Of a DNA stretch of 64,000 bases, positions 1 through 11,949 are shown piece by piece. A program made the position numbers and the translations under genes. The first letter of the stretch is position 1. Every line of letters starts with the position of its first letter. This DNA is from Paraphoma chrysanthemicola (Eukaryota; Ascomycota; Dothideomycetes; Pleosporales; Phaeosphaeriaceae), in assembly GCA_020744225.1 (NCBI GenBank), contig JAGMWG010000002.1, positions 62,001 to 126,000 of the forward strand. The letters run 5' to 3'. The notes under the pieces were generated by a model. It was not told the DNA's origin. It saw nothing but the letters and a program-made list of their open reading frames with translations, and made no database searches.

Positions 1-2715
1 CATGGATGAGTGTTCATCAAACTTCTGAGGGGATGATCATTTGAAGGAGGGACACAGCCTCTTTCGCAGAGCCGTTACAAGTGTCTTACCAGCACGTGCG
101 CTGCATTGACCGCAAGCTTTTCGATTGCATGGCAGTCCTCTGGCTGCTCGGATCTCCATAGCTGTTCCCGAACATGCTAAAAGCATCTGACCTCGACGGA
201 CCTGGAATAAGAAGACAACATCGACAGCAAAGAGGTGCTCTCTGAATTAGTTTTCCATTCTGTGGTGTGCTCTCCATTTAGCTGCCTCACGGGGCACCCA
301 CTGTCCCTTTTATCTTGTATGAACGAGCGACTTGATGTGACTGGCGCTTGCAGCAACTTGATGGGGGTGACGCGGGCATGCGCTGGTCGATTATATGTCC
401 GTGGCCGAGAACAATGACTGGCTATGGAGCAATCTACGTGAGGTAACTACGAGTCTTGACGATTCCTCTCTTCCTCTAATCATGCGCCGTAGGCTCGTCA
501 ATCACTTACTTATCAAGCAGTAAACCCTGAATGCGCTCCGCAAGTGCCCTCATCTCTGTAGCCGTAACGTGCCAGTCCGAACCACGAAGACATGTGGGCA
601 TCTGTATGTATGGCGTAAGGATGGAGAGTTGGCTGCCCAAACGCTTATGTCCAAATCAGCTCTCGAAGTTTGGCTGGAAGAGCCAGAAGATATGAAGTTT
701 TGGCAGTGTGGTGTTGGGATTTGTGTCGGCAGATTAGGGTCTCTCTCCCTTTGCCTGCGGTGCATTGTTGCACGTTTTTGCCGGCCCATGTTGACGTTCC
801 GAGGAGATGTGGAGAAGGAAGGAGGACCTTAACCCCACAATCGGTAACGTCGACTTCGGTCCTGTTGCTTATAGTCTAACTTGGTCCAAACTCCCTTCCT
901 CCCATACAACCTGGCAGAGAGGAGCACAGCACGGAAATTTACTGTGCTTCGCAGTCGTTACCCTCTTTCTTGCGGGTCCTTTCGCCATCAGCCAATCAAG
1001 TAGATGTCTCATGTAATACAAATGGCGAGGCAGTGGATAGATTATCAGCTCTGCGTGTCTGTGGAACGCAAAGCACCTTGGCAGCTGTAGGCTTGGTCCA
1101 AGATGGCCTTGGAAGACGGGCTTGAGCGGCTGCGGAACTCAATCTAGAATACATGCATGTGGCCCACATGTCAAAAGTAACATGAAATATTGAGTGGACC
1201 ATCGGTCTCTCGACCCGCACCCACCACGAGCTCGTCTCCACGGTCGTGCCCCGAGCTCATCGCGGAGGATGCGCGGAAAGCGAGCTAATGTCACTGCTTT
1301 GGTGGCCTTGCAGGACGCTAGGAGGCCAACATTACCCCTCAATCCTTCCTTTTTGGGGCCAGCAGAACAGCTAATGCAGCTCAATTAGCGGTCAAGTCGA
1401 GGTCGTGTTGGCCCTCGTCGTGCCCCAGAAGTCATCTCGGCAGTGCAGTCGAAAGTAACATGTTTTGATATCGCCGAAGACCTGGTCCCAGGAAAGTTTT
1501 ACGATATTCAGAACCCTGCTCTTAAGACGGACGCGAGACTCCTGGACGTGTTCAGGCCTCGCGTTTCTTGCAACTCAGGGCGCCCAAATTCTAGGCATCG
1601 CCCAAGCCAGCCTCAAGCTCGATCGCTCTCAATTTTCGACGACACTACACATGCAGCCATCTCACCATACAAAGTGCACATGACTGAGCCCAAGAGTACG
1701 CTATAGGTTGCCGCAATTTCCGTTAATATGTAGAGGGCGAGTTAATTTGCTGTCTTTCGGGCCGGATGCGGGGCTTTCGATAGCTTGAAGGCGCTGCTCT
1801 AACTCTGTTCGGGCATTTATCAGCCGTCTCATGTATGGCGTCTGCAGTGCACATACGACGGGTGAAGGAGAGAACGCTTTGGCCTCTCCCGGCCCTTCGT
1901 TCGTGCCCATCAAGCTACCAACCTTAAGCTTTACCGGTGCGTTAGAGTTGACCAACTCGACAAGGGGGCCTAACGATCAGGGTCCCCTTACGCCGTGATC
2001 GCTACGAGGCAGATTCACCGTAAGAAATGAAAGCGCACATGGAGGCGATGCTCACAACCAACATCCACCGAACCTATTGCGCGAATGGAGGCTCAACACG
2101 CTGCACGACGCCGTGGCCTTGCGGCTCGGAATACCCTGGTCCACACCCGCAATATTGTACGTATCAGCGCTTACAGCAAGGTCAAGCAGTATTAGCCTAC
2201 TACCTCTTTAGGCAAGACGTCCTGCGCCCGCAGGAGTACCCTGCGGCGCTACATCTCATCTCCACCCGCATGCATGTCGGCTCCAGGATGCCAGAAGCAA
2301 TTCGGGTCGAGACATGGTCCGTGGCGACGTACATGCGGATGGCGCGTGGGCTAGCATGGTCGATTCAACGGCCGGCGCAAGGATAGATGATGAATGAAGA
2401 AGGTATAAGATCGTCGACGGCCAACAGAAGGCGTTGTGACACCAACCCCGACCTCTTCTTACCAACAAGGAAAGCTGACCGCGAGCTCAATATCGACGGC
2501 CTCACGTCAAAATCCTGGGCAGCTCTTCGTTTTTCTGCTCTTCTCGGGTTTTGTACTTTTGCTTCCTTGCCGTAACCGCCTTCCTTGCGCCACCAATTGA
2601 CGTCTACATAATTGCCGATACCATCTTCCAGGCAACTCGTTCGGTCCTTTCCGCTCAGTCTTAAGCTCGTTGTTTTCTCAACCTTCGTCTGCATTCAGTC
2701 CACCCCATAGCAGTC
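1..2715. other. gene-poor left edge
   Basis: No convincing gene is seen here. All open frames are short, overlap on both strands and lack recognisable domains or exon joins. The last 300 bases are pyrimidine-rich and probably serve as the promoter and 5' leader of the secreted-protein gene that starts at 2716. Confidence 0.5.
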
Positions 2716-3537
2716 ATGTTTGTTGCTACACTTTCCGTCCTTTCTGTAGCTCTTTTCTCGGCCTCTTCGGTTGCGCTGCCATGGCCGGGCAAGCAGACCT
2801 ACACACCAACCAGCAATCTTAGCAAGCTTGCGAAGCTGGTGCCGGAGAGTGACCTGCCCATACCTGATGGACAACTCAAGTATGTCGTACTCGGCATCGG
2901 CACGCAGAACTACACCTGCACTGGCAGCCCAGACGCCGCTCCTGGCACTACGGGCGCGACTGGTAGGTTACAGCAATTACAATCGAATGACACTCATACT
3001 GACGATTCCAAGCCACGCTTTACGACATCGGCACGCAGCTCAACAACGACCCCATGGCGAAGTGGAAAATTCCATCCATCTCGCCTCTCGCCTTGTCTCT
3101 CAGCGCCTACCCAGTGGCTTTGGATTGGAGTCTCAAGTCTCAAGGATACAACAACCTCCTCGGCCACCATTTCTTCGCAAGTGTCAATGGCGCCAGCACG
3201 CCTACCTTTGCGCTCGACCAATTGGTCGCTCCCTACCCAATGGCGCAGGTTGGCAAGCTGAACGACACTGCGGCCCCTGCATCCGCATGTCCAGGCCTGC
3301 AAGGCGAGGGCACCGTCAAATGGCTGTACCTCAAGGACACCAAGGGACTCTCGCAAGGCGGAATCGACACGGTATATCGTCTCGAAACTGCTGGAGGCAT
3401 GGCCCCTGCGACTTGCAAGGGCAAGCCGGCGAGCTTCGAAGTCAAATACACTGCACAGTGTAAGTCTGACGATCTTGCTCGTTCTGATTACTCTACTAAC
3501 GTGATGTACAGACTGGATCTTTGGTCCTAAGAACTAA
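2716..3537 (+). CDS. Secreted DUF3455-family protein
   Basis: Predicted three-exon gene (2716-2962, 3013-3459, 3512-3537) coding for 239 residues. The first intron runs 2963-3012 and the second 3460-3511, both GT-AG, and the joined frame stays open. Residues 1-20 form a clear signal peptide ending near ASSVALP, so the product should be secreted. The VVLGIGTQNYTC segment near residue 60 followed by ALYDIGT after the splice, and the GVDTVYR-like stretch near the end, resemble the fungal DUF3455 family, which has no established biochemical role. Several cysteines suggest disulfides. A small extracellular or wall-associated protein is the safest description. The family call is from recognition of the motif pattern, not a search. 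Confidence 0.82.
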
Positions 3538-5591
3538 GCGCCGTGTTTGAGACTCCGTCGTTGATGACGTTTACTCATTCCTATCGTTTCACTCGCTTCG
3601 CACAACCTTCACAAGGATCTTAACGCTCGTTCGCTTCGCATGCACAGCTCTGCCTGTCATTTTGTTTTACTTGATACTGGCCATCCTTGCCGTTCTTCTC
3701 GATCATACTTTGTTCCATTCTACCACCTTGGTTTTGCATTAAGATACCCTTCATTTACACGGCGTTTGGCAGGACTGATGGGCGGCACTCTCGTTTGACG
3801 CAAAAGACGCATACTAGACTCTCAAATATTTGCAGTAATAAAATAACACTCTCAATCACTGATTGAGCACAATGTACACTCCAAACATGCCTTGTCCTAT
3901 CTCGTCGTGGGCAGCTGCCAGACTGCATTGCGTGAAGATGTCACTACTACGCCTTCCGCTATTGTTGGCCGGTCTATTCTAACGGACATGCATCCGCACA
4001 TCGCCAATGTCACGCAGACCAACAACTGCAACCGACATGCTAAGCCAACATGTCAAGCAGTAAGACATCCATTAGTGCTGCACGTCAACTTTACCATCGA
4101 CGGGGCGGTGTCAGACAGCTACGTGCATCTGCCATGCCACGATGACGCAGTGACAGCTGTCATGGGCTAGAAAGTAGGCTATGCGATGGGGCACTGTACT
4201 GGACGCCGTTATCTAGAACCTATGAGTTTTTCTCATAGCCTCGAATTGTTGCTCGCTTGCAAAGATACCAACTATACATTACGTGCCACGAAGACGTGCG
4301 AAGTGGAATGCGATCCAAGTGAGACACGACATTGATCGAAGTCATAATTACTACACCATCAAATCGTTCCGTCTGGCCCGTCAAGGCGTACATCAACCTC
4401 TGACGCGGCACTGCAGTGGTCACCTCTGACGCCTCCACCAACGCACGCGGTCTACGCCGCAGGAGACTTTTCTTTGATGCATGGCTGATCATATTTGCGG
4501 CAAAGTATTTTCCGCTTAGTGCATGCGCCTTCTGGACGCTCGCCGTGTAGGCGCACCCATCCCTTTGCGTAAGGCGCACAGTTGTCTTCGATTGAGTAGT
4601 CGTCCTCGAACCCAGCACTTGTCGGATCGGGGGCTTCACAGTACACAGCCTCGTCGTCAGCCCTTAGCACACCAATGGAAACTGTACTTTGGTGGCATAC
4701 CGCAAGTAGAGTGCTTCCGGCTTCGTACTACTAGCTGGCGTGGGCGGCGGGTATTTAGCTTGGCGGCTGGCGTGGGCGGTTAAGGTGGTCTAGCGATGGC
4801 TGCGGCGGCGGCGAGGGTGGAGAAGAGAGACAACGGACATGACTGGTATCTTGCGTTACTCCGACAAGCACCATCCACTAGACGCATGTCGGTTGGTGCA
4901 CTGTCGTTGGTTGTTGCGTTGGTGAGCCGATTTGGGCCACTTCCTGCGCCCCAAGAATGGCCACACCAAAATAACAGAAACGGCTTCCTTTTCATGCCTG
5001 TCGCGTGTGGTTGTGCAAGACCTCAGGCTTGCGTTGCCTCGTGTCTAAATGGGATCCCGACATGGTGGTGGTCATGCCGGCGGCTACGCGCGGACCCATG
5101 TCCCATTCATGCACTCTATGCAAGTCATCAGCAGGAAGGGCATGATCACCGATTCTCCGATAACTTTGGAAATTGGTTGAAGACGAAGCAACTTGAGCTT
5201 TCATACCAAGACAAATCCCGACCAATTGTGTGACCACGGAAACGTGATAAATTGTATATTCTGAAGTACTCCAAAGCTGCATATGCGAAGCACCACTTTC
5301 GCGGAGCTTCCGGTAGCAATTAGACGGTCGAATAGGATGCGGCCAGTGTGATACTGTGCCTTGTTGACTTCAGGAATGGCTGGCATTAATCGGGCCATGT
5401 TCGCGATGGCCGTCATGAAAACATTCAAGTGTACGCCACGCCCTTCAGTACCAATCGTCGTCGAGTCAAACTTATGGAGTCCCTGGTGACTTGAGATCCT
5501 CCATAGCCAGAGGGAATTGGTTGAGCAAGCAGGCTTCCTTGCATACCACTGCTTCCATTGCATTTGAGCGAACAAGTAAAATTCCTCGCCC
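3538..5591. other. intergenic region without a supported gene
   Basis: About 2 kb with only short unsupported frames. A cysteine-containing minus-strand frame between roughly 4452 and 4710 looks protein-like but has no start codon that I can connect to it; it is discussed under the findings. Confidence 0.5.
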
Positions 5592-6000
5592 TCATGATGC
5601 TTCCTTCCTCTTCTCGACTGCTTTCTGATACGCCTCCAAGTCGACGTTGCCCGCATCCCAAATGGCCACGGCCTGCACATAAACTCCCCTCTCCTTGCGC
5701 TGCTCGACATGCCCAATCACATTGATCCAAGTGCCAACATCAAGCTCATGAGGCTTCAGTCGCTCAAGCACGTGGTCGACATTCACGTTGACAATAGCGG
5801 ACGGACCTGTTAAACTCTGGTTGTGCTTGAGGCGCAGGCTCGCGCTCTTGACAATGTACTCATCGACACTGCTGTGATTAGCGACAACAACGGCGGCGAC
5901 ACCAGCAGCAGTACCAGCCCAAGAACCGCACCTTCGTTCCCGGCGCACATTTCTCGATATCGCTCAGCAGGACGAGATTTGATGGCACAGGCCCCGACAT
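5592..6000 (-). CDS. TEN1: CST complex subunit TEN1
   Basis: Two exons on the minus strand (6000-5915 and 5871-5592) joined by a 43-nt intron (5872-5914) with a GTACTG donor and CTAATCACAG acceptor region give a 121-residue protein. It starts MSGPVPSNLVLLSDI and continues KVRFLGCSVDEYIVKSASL after the splice, followed by strands such as INVNVDHVLERL-like and WINVIGHVE. Length and strand pattern fit a single OB-fold protein of the fungal TEN1 family, a partner of STN1 in the CST complex that caps telomeres and helps fill in the C-strand. The unspliced frame would instead read through Val/Ala-rich intron sequence, so the intron is needed. It is transcribed divergently from SNF7 across a 353-bp spacer. 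The family is very diverged, so a profile search would be the proper confirmation. Confidence 0.8.
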
Positions 6001-6353
6001 GATGGCAGAGAGCAGTTGCAGCATGTAATGCGCCGGCCAAACCTTCAGCCGAGACCGGCAATGCACGTGCCAGTCTTAGCGCGACGACATCATACCCCAT
6101 GCCCCGATCTTGACTTCCGCCAGGCACCCTTCAAAACACTGAATTCTACCGCCCCCTCGCTGCGCAAACTACTGCAAACCGCCAGCTCCTCTTTCACGGC
6201 TCCAACCACTTCCCGCCAAAAGTATGTGAGCATGGCCCACCACCCCGCTGCCCCGCCAACTCGCTATCTGATAGCCGTCTTCGATACTGAATGCTCGACC
6301 ACGAAGCCCACAGAAACATAGCTGACTGAGGATATTCAGGAACTCCTATCACC
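6001..6353. promoter_or_regulatory. divergent promoter between TEN1 and SNF7
   Basis: The two start codons face away from each other over 353 bp, so both promoters must lie here or overlap the opposite 5' leader. I see no clear TATA box or named factor site. Confidence 0.5.
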
Positions 6354-7120
6354 ATGGCCGGCTGGGGCATGGGCTGGTTTGGCGGTGGCCAGGCCAAGAA
6401 GGAAGCGCCGAAGAAGGCCATCCTGCAACTGCGCGGCCAACTTGAGATGCTGAACAAGCGGGAGAAGCACCTGCAGAACCAGATGGACGAACAAGATACT
6501 CTGGCACGGAAATATGTCTCATCCAACAAGAACGGTACTTTGATCCTCGTACCTCTGATGCGCCACTGGCTGACACACGACAGCGGCGAAGGCGGCCTTA
6601 CGGCGGAAGAAGCAGTTCGAACACTCCCTTGAGCAAACAAGTGCACAAATCACAACCCTCGAGCGCGAAATATACAGCATCGAGACGGCGAACATCAACA
6701 AGGAGACGCTGGATGCAATGAAGAATGCCGGCACAGCCATGAAGCAGATACACGCCGGCCTCACCATCGACAAGGTGGACAACGTCATGTACGGATATCA
6801 CATGTATACGGGGTTGCACATGCTAACCATGACACAGGGAGGATCTGCGCGAACAACACGCGATTGGCGAAGAAATCAGCGAGGCAATCACCTCGGGCGT
6901 CACCAGCACCGGCATCGACGAGGACGAGCTCGACGAGGAGCTGGCTGAGCTACAACAAGAGAAGCTGGACGAGGAGATGCTCAAGACGGGCAACGTGCCT
7001 GTCAGCGACACAGTCGGACGGATGCCCGCAGCGCCGAACCAGAAGCTGCCACAACAACGGGTCGAGGAGGACGACGAAGAAGAGGAGCTGCGGAAGTTGC
7101 AGGCTGAAATGGCCATGTGA
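6354..7120 (+). CDS. SNF7: ESCRT-III subunit SNF7/VPS32
   Basis: Three exons (6354-6534, 6584-6788, 6838-7120) give a 222-residue protein. Introns are 49 nt each and restore the frame through NAAKAALRRKKQFE and VDNVMEDLREQ. The N-terminal half is basic and helical, with RGQLEMLNKREKHLQNQM and LEREIYSIETA segments. The C-terminal half is very acidic (DEDELDEELAELQQEKLDEEM) and ends in a leucine-rich helix, ELRKLQAEMAM, matching the MIM1-type tail of this family. SNF7 polymerises on endosomal membranes to drive inward budding of multivesicular bodies and, in filamentous fungi, also supports pH signalling through the Rim/Pal pathway. The start MAGWGMGWFGGG matches the usual amphipathic N-terminus of Snf7. 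Identification is strong. Confidence 0.93.
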
Positions 7121-8539
7121 GCGATATGATACCTGTCGAGCTGGCTTGCGTGAAGCCATTCGAGTATTGCGTGATTTAGACCGCGGCGGAGAGACTAGGG
7201 ACCGGCGTATGGCGCTTTTGAGCGAGGAAGGTATCTTGAATTGCAGCCTTGTGCGTCGACTGTGGCACTTTTACAGATGGACTTTGGTCCGAGGCTGGGC
7301 AGCGGTATGTGACAATTGATATATACACCTTGGCAATCTCATACATTTATACCTTGGCAAACTTTCGTCGCTCTTGTATCTCAAGTGCCGGCGATTAGTC
7401 TGAACAGCAACATTTTGCATACCCCATGTCGAACAGTTGCCTGAGTGTAACGAGTCAGCAGAGTGAGAAGGTCCAGTCTCTGGGAAGCTTGATGGGTTGT
7501 TGCCAGGGTGTATGACAGGCGTCATGTTACATCGCAAAGGCTGGTCAGTACATTGAAGATGTCCTGCCTGCTTTTTGTATAAATAAGTCGTAGAAAGTAT
7601 TTACGGATCGATTATTGGGCAAAATGTAGCTGTGAAGATAACTATCGCTGTTGATTTAACACCATAGAGCCCGGCGTGGCTCCTAGGTGCACTCGTCGCA
7701 GCAACCGTGACATAGGACTAAGAGTGTATCTGCGCCCATTTTGCTCCTGTTGCGCCTCTTGTCGTCTAAGCTATCTTGTAGTATGCACAAGATGTCGATC
7801 CGAACATATTTGAGGCTTAAATGACCTGTCATTTCAATGATCAGCCCTTTTATAGTATCATTTCGGTTGCAGCTCCGGCCTTCGCAGGGTGATGTTCTCA
7901 GGCTGGTACATTACATCTCCGGGCCAAGTGATTCAAGGCAAGTGAGCGGCGAGGTTGTTGCCACTTTTACCATCGTTGAGCTTCCACACGCTCGAAACTA
8001 TTGCTGGAATGAAAAGTGGAATGAAAGGGCCGTTCGTGGCCTCGAAATGGCCCAAGGTGCACGAGATATCAGGTCAAGGGGTGCACTAAATTAGTGTGAC
8101 TGGCGAGGAGCGAGTGGAGACGTGGATCGAGGGAGACTTGTGCGGAATTTTGAAAGTGAGGACAGCAGGCAAACAATTAGCTTTCGTGGTTGGATTCGCG
8201 TTGCGAGGAGCTAAAAGATTTTCCGTGAAGAGGCTGGATCGTGATAAGAAATCGAACTGGCGCTGATATCCTTGGGTGGGTTGAATGATGCATTTATGCA
8301 GGAGCTCGGTACGTTGCTAGTGGCGCAAAACTTGACAATGAAAATCGACCTCCAATCTGGTTTGAACTAAGCCAAACATGGGCTGCTGCGCCCTTGACTT
8401 CGCAGCGCATCGAGGTGATGATAGTCGGAAGGATGTGAGACGCCTGAGCCGAAAGCCAAGACAGTGGTCCTCGACTGTACTCACGAGGGGAAACAGTGAC
8501 TTTCACCCTAGTGTGGTAACTCACCTCACAAGTGCAAAC
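7121..8539. other. intergenic region
   Basis: About 1.4 kb between SNF7 and the 3' end of a minus-strand membrane-protein gene. Frames are short and unconvincing. It should hold the 3' ends of both convergent genes; nothing else is supported. Confidence 0.5.
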
Positions 8540-10742
8540 CTAGTATGCCACATTCTTCTCAAGCTTTCTCAACCCTCTCTGCTCCAAGTCTCGATCGCGG
8601 GCGAACACAAGCTCCAGCTCGTTGTCGTTATTGACTCTGATGCCCACGCCCTGTCTGAAGGTGTCCAGAGAGTCGATGCCAACGCCCGTGTGGCCTTGAT
8701 TTGGATACTCGGGCTTTTTGGATTGCAGAGCCAGGACCACAAGCTCGATGGCTGAGTTCCATGCTGTAGACGTGTCACCCGAAATGAGGATGTACATAAG
8801 GAAGGCGATAATGATTACGCAGTAAGCCAGGATAACTGTAAGAGACAGGCGTGTGGAAGCTGAGTCCGTAGAATAACCGTATCCGTACGCGGTGAACTGC
8901 ACTCTGGCTGTGGGCAGTTGACTCAATCGATCGGCTGGTATGTCCTTGAACTTCTCCCAGACGCGATTTATCGACGGGACCTCAGATAACGACAATGTAA
9001 AGGCAGTCGCAAGATAGACTTCCGATAGTTTGTGTATATCCCTGGCCAAGCTTGGTTGATGCAACATGCCGATGTCACTGACGTCTATTGTGATATTTCT
9101 TAAGTCGATTTGCTTGGGGTTGTGTATGTGCTCCGTTTGCGTGGGTAGGACTGTCCCGTGAGCTAAGGTGATAGACGACTCTGCGGTATTCCAATAGGCT
9201 TCGATACTACAGGTCATAATGCCTAGTGTGTTTTGCACTTCAGAGGCGGTCGAGTTCTCAATGATCTGGTAAAGTGACTCGTGTTCTTGCGTAGCGTTGC
9301 GTTGCAGTAACGTGAAGAATACACCGATCAAAGATTGCGAGCCTGATTCAGGCGAGGCAAGCCATACAGGATCGAAGTATCGGTGCGGCATTGTTGCATT
9401 ACCGTCGTGGTAGCCAACGATGACCATACCTCCAGTGCGGACTCGTTCAGCCAACGAGCTCATACTTCCAAGAACACCAAGGGACGTCCCATCTCGTTGC
9501 ACGAAGTAAACGTTCTCACTGGGTCCTTGACGCTTATACCAAGCACGGGAGCATCTAACCGCTGTTATCGGACGAGGCCCCTCAATCGCCCAAGTCCCGT
9601 TGGCTCCGTTATTATCGTTCCAGCCGGACGGCATCATTCCCTGAGCTTTGGACCAGAGACCCTGGCTAGTTTCACTCGTGGGTATCGTGGCCCTACCCCA
9701 AGTAACATACCAAGAAACATTTTGGTCTTGCACCATACTTGTTATTTCTAACTCACCCCAGCGGAAAGATAACACTCGATCATTTTCGTCGGTGCCAACA
9801 GAACTCGGGAGCCGGATCTCAGTATCTTGGCGAAGGTTGGCAATGTTACGCTCAACCTGTCGGGCTGTGTTGTCGAGCATTCGATCCATCGTATCCCAAT
9901 TCCTGATCAACCTCAGAATATAATCTCATATGATCACACGTCCGCACTCACATTTTTAGACCGTTGCTAGCATTCAAGTGGGTAGGGAATACAGCGTCCA
10001 TTGGGCCATAATAAGCTTTGTAATCTTTTTGAATCTGTGGACAACCTGGGCCAGGGATCATAAGAACAGCGCTGGATGGCCCAACGAGTGCTGTCGAGAC
10101 GAGCAAGGCAGGTATTGCGAAAACGATAAACAATTTCCGCCATCCTCGTTCCTGAAAATCTTCTGATGTGAATATGGATAGGAAATCGAGTGACCAGAGA
10201 TACGACAATTGCGTTCCTTGAATGGCTCCGGACAAGGCACCCAGAGGGACAAAGCCACGAACGGCCTCAGTCCGGATGATGCAAAGCATAATCTCTACAA
10301 TTGATACTTGCATCAGTAGTTCGTGGAGCTTAGCTAAAAATTGTAGAACCGTCGAATCTGGGGGATTCAGTCCGATCCAGTAGTGTGTCCAGTGGAGAAC
10401 GAGCAGCGTGATTGCTCCACTTAGAGGTGCAAGATGGAGTAAACAATGAAAAGCTGCCACTCGTCGCCGTCGACACATTGCCACCTTTCGATGCTCTCCA
10501 CGTGGAGTATACAATCGACTGAAAACCCTGCCTAGGACTTGCAGTCGACTATGGCGTAAAATATCATGGACTTGAGAATCCTTAGAGGTTGCAAAAGTTT
10601 GAGATGCGTCGCGCTCATCGCTGTTCAAGAGCGCTGCAGCCATGCCGTCCTGCCTATAAAAATCAGAGATGGAAGATACCTCAAGTGGATTGACGGACGC
10701 TATTTCTGTCATCTCGTGCTCAGACTTAGCCTTGCGGGCCAT
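8540..10742 (-). CDS. Large fungal multi-pass membrane protein, function unknown
   Basis: Two exons (10742-9952 and 9902-8540) joined by a 49-nt intron (9903-9951; GTGAGT donor, GATCAG acceptor) through GLKMNWDTMDRML give 717 residues. Hydrophobic segments lie near residues 95-115, 140-160 and 200-230, and a final one, LTVILAYCVIIIAFLMYIL, near residue 625. Between them is a long, probably extracytoplasmic region with several N-glycosylation sequons and few basic residues. The WIGLN motif with a KLHELLMQVSIVEI helix, followed by LPLGALSGAIQ-like sequence and the FLSIF segment, is a combination I associate with a widespread uncharacterised family of ascomycete membrane proteins. I know of no assigned function. 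The two halves were joined because frame, splice signals and topology agree. Confidence 0.8.
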
Positions 10743-11949
10743 GGTGGAGAATGAATTGAAGTAGGTTCGCGAGATGAGTCTCGTGATTGCAACGACGAGA
10801 CTGCTCGTGCAAGATTATGATCTTAGGCTTACAAGCAGAGCCTAGAGAACAGAATGGGATGGTCGTAAAAGCGTTAAAGGAAGTTTGTTGCTCGGAGTTG
10901 CGTTGAGAAAGACTGTCATGTCGTTCGTCTTGCAGCCAAGCATGACCAGTGACAACTAATGTAGTTTGACGAGGCTGAAACCGTGGCGCTTTGGGGGCCT
11001 GACGTCTACCACTCCCGCAAGAAACGTAATATCACGGAATTTTGTGTCTCTAAAGAGCGGCCTGGCTATGTGCAGACGCTGTTACTATCTATCCTATCCT
11101 CTTGATGTAGTTGCTAGGGTATTAATACTGCGTGTACATTGCGTTCAGAACAGTAGACCTGTGTAGTGGCCTTTTAAAACATCCTATTCATTAGAGTTGC
11201 GACGCCACGCCATACTATGCACAAGCTTAAATGCCGAAGGGGCGGTGCAAGAGGCCACTGCGCACTGCAAGGTTCCACACGATATGCGATCAGACGCACC
11301 AACAAAATCGCAGATACCAATACTGGTAAGCTTCGCCATCACGAGTGGCACAATTTGCGAGCTATCTGTCTAAGAGGATATTCATCTACGAGGCTGACCG
11401 CATTTCTTCTTCAAGGGCGTACAGGATTAGACTGGTAAATGGGTTCGGGGTACCCATCTGGGGGTATAATTAGATTGGGTTGGGGCGCACTGGCCGTAAG
11501 ATAGACTTAGAATATCTCTTTAGGCATAGAAATATCCTATCTGCTATGTTCTATAGTGTCTCTAGATATGCATCTGTAAGCTTGAAAATGTTGCTGTTGT
11601 TGGGAGGTATGTGTATGCCAAAGTCTCGGATCCCGGGCATTATATTGATTGCTACCTCCTCATAATACTAAGCTAAATCCATGCCTTGCCATTAATCCAG
11701 CTTCCAGCCATTGCCCAGGGTGCATAACCATATCCACATGTAAATCGATTGCGCCAGGTTCCCAATTCCACTTTTGTATGCCCAGTCAAACACCACCGGG
11801 TATCAATGTTGTTCGCCCATAAAAGCAGGCTATGTAGAACGCCAATCACCAAACAAGAATGACGAACATTATGCATAACGTTTCGTACTAATAAATCACA
11901 CCACCGTGCTCAGGCTTGCTCACGTAGAAAGCAAGGCGCACGACGCGGA
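10743..11949. other. AT-richer intergenic region, possible decayed repeat
   Basis: About 1.2 kb with no supported gene. The stretch 11450-11700 is richer in A+T than its surroundings and dense in TA and short stop-laden frames, as in a decayed transposon fragment, but I see no terminal repeats or recognisable transposase residue pattern. Confidence 0.4.
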
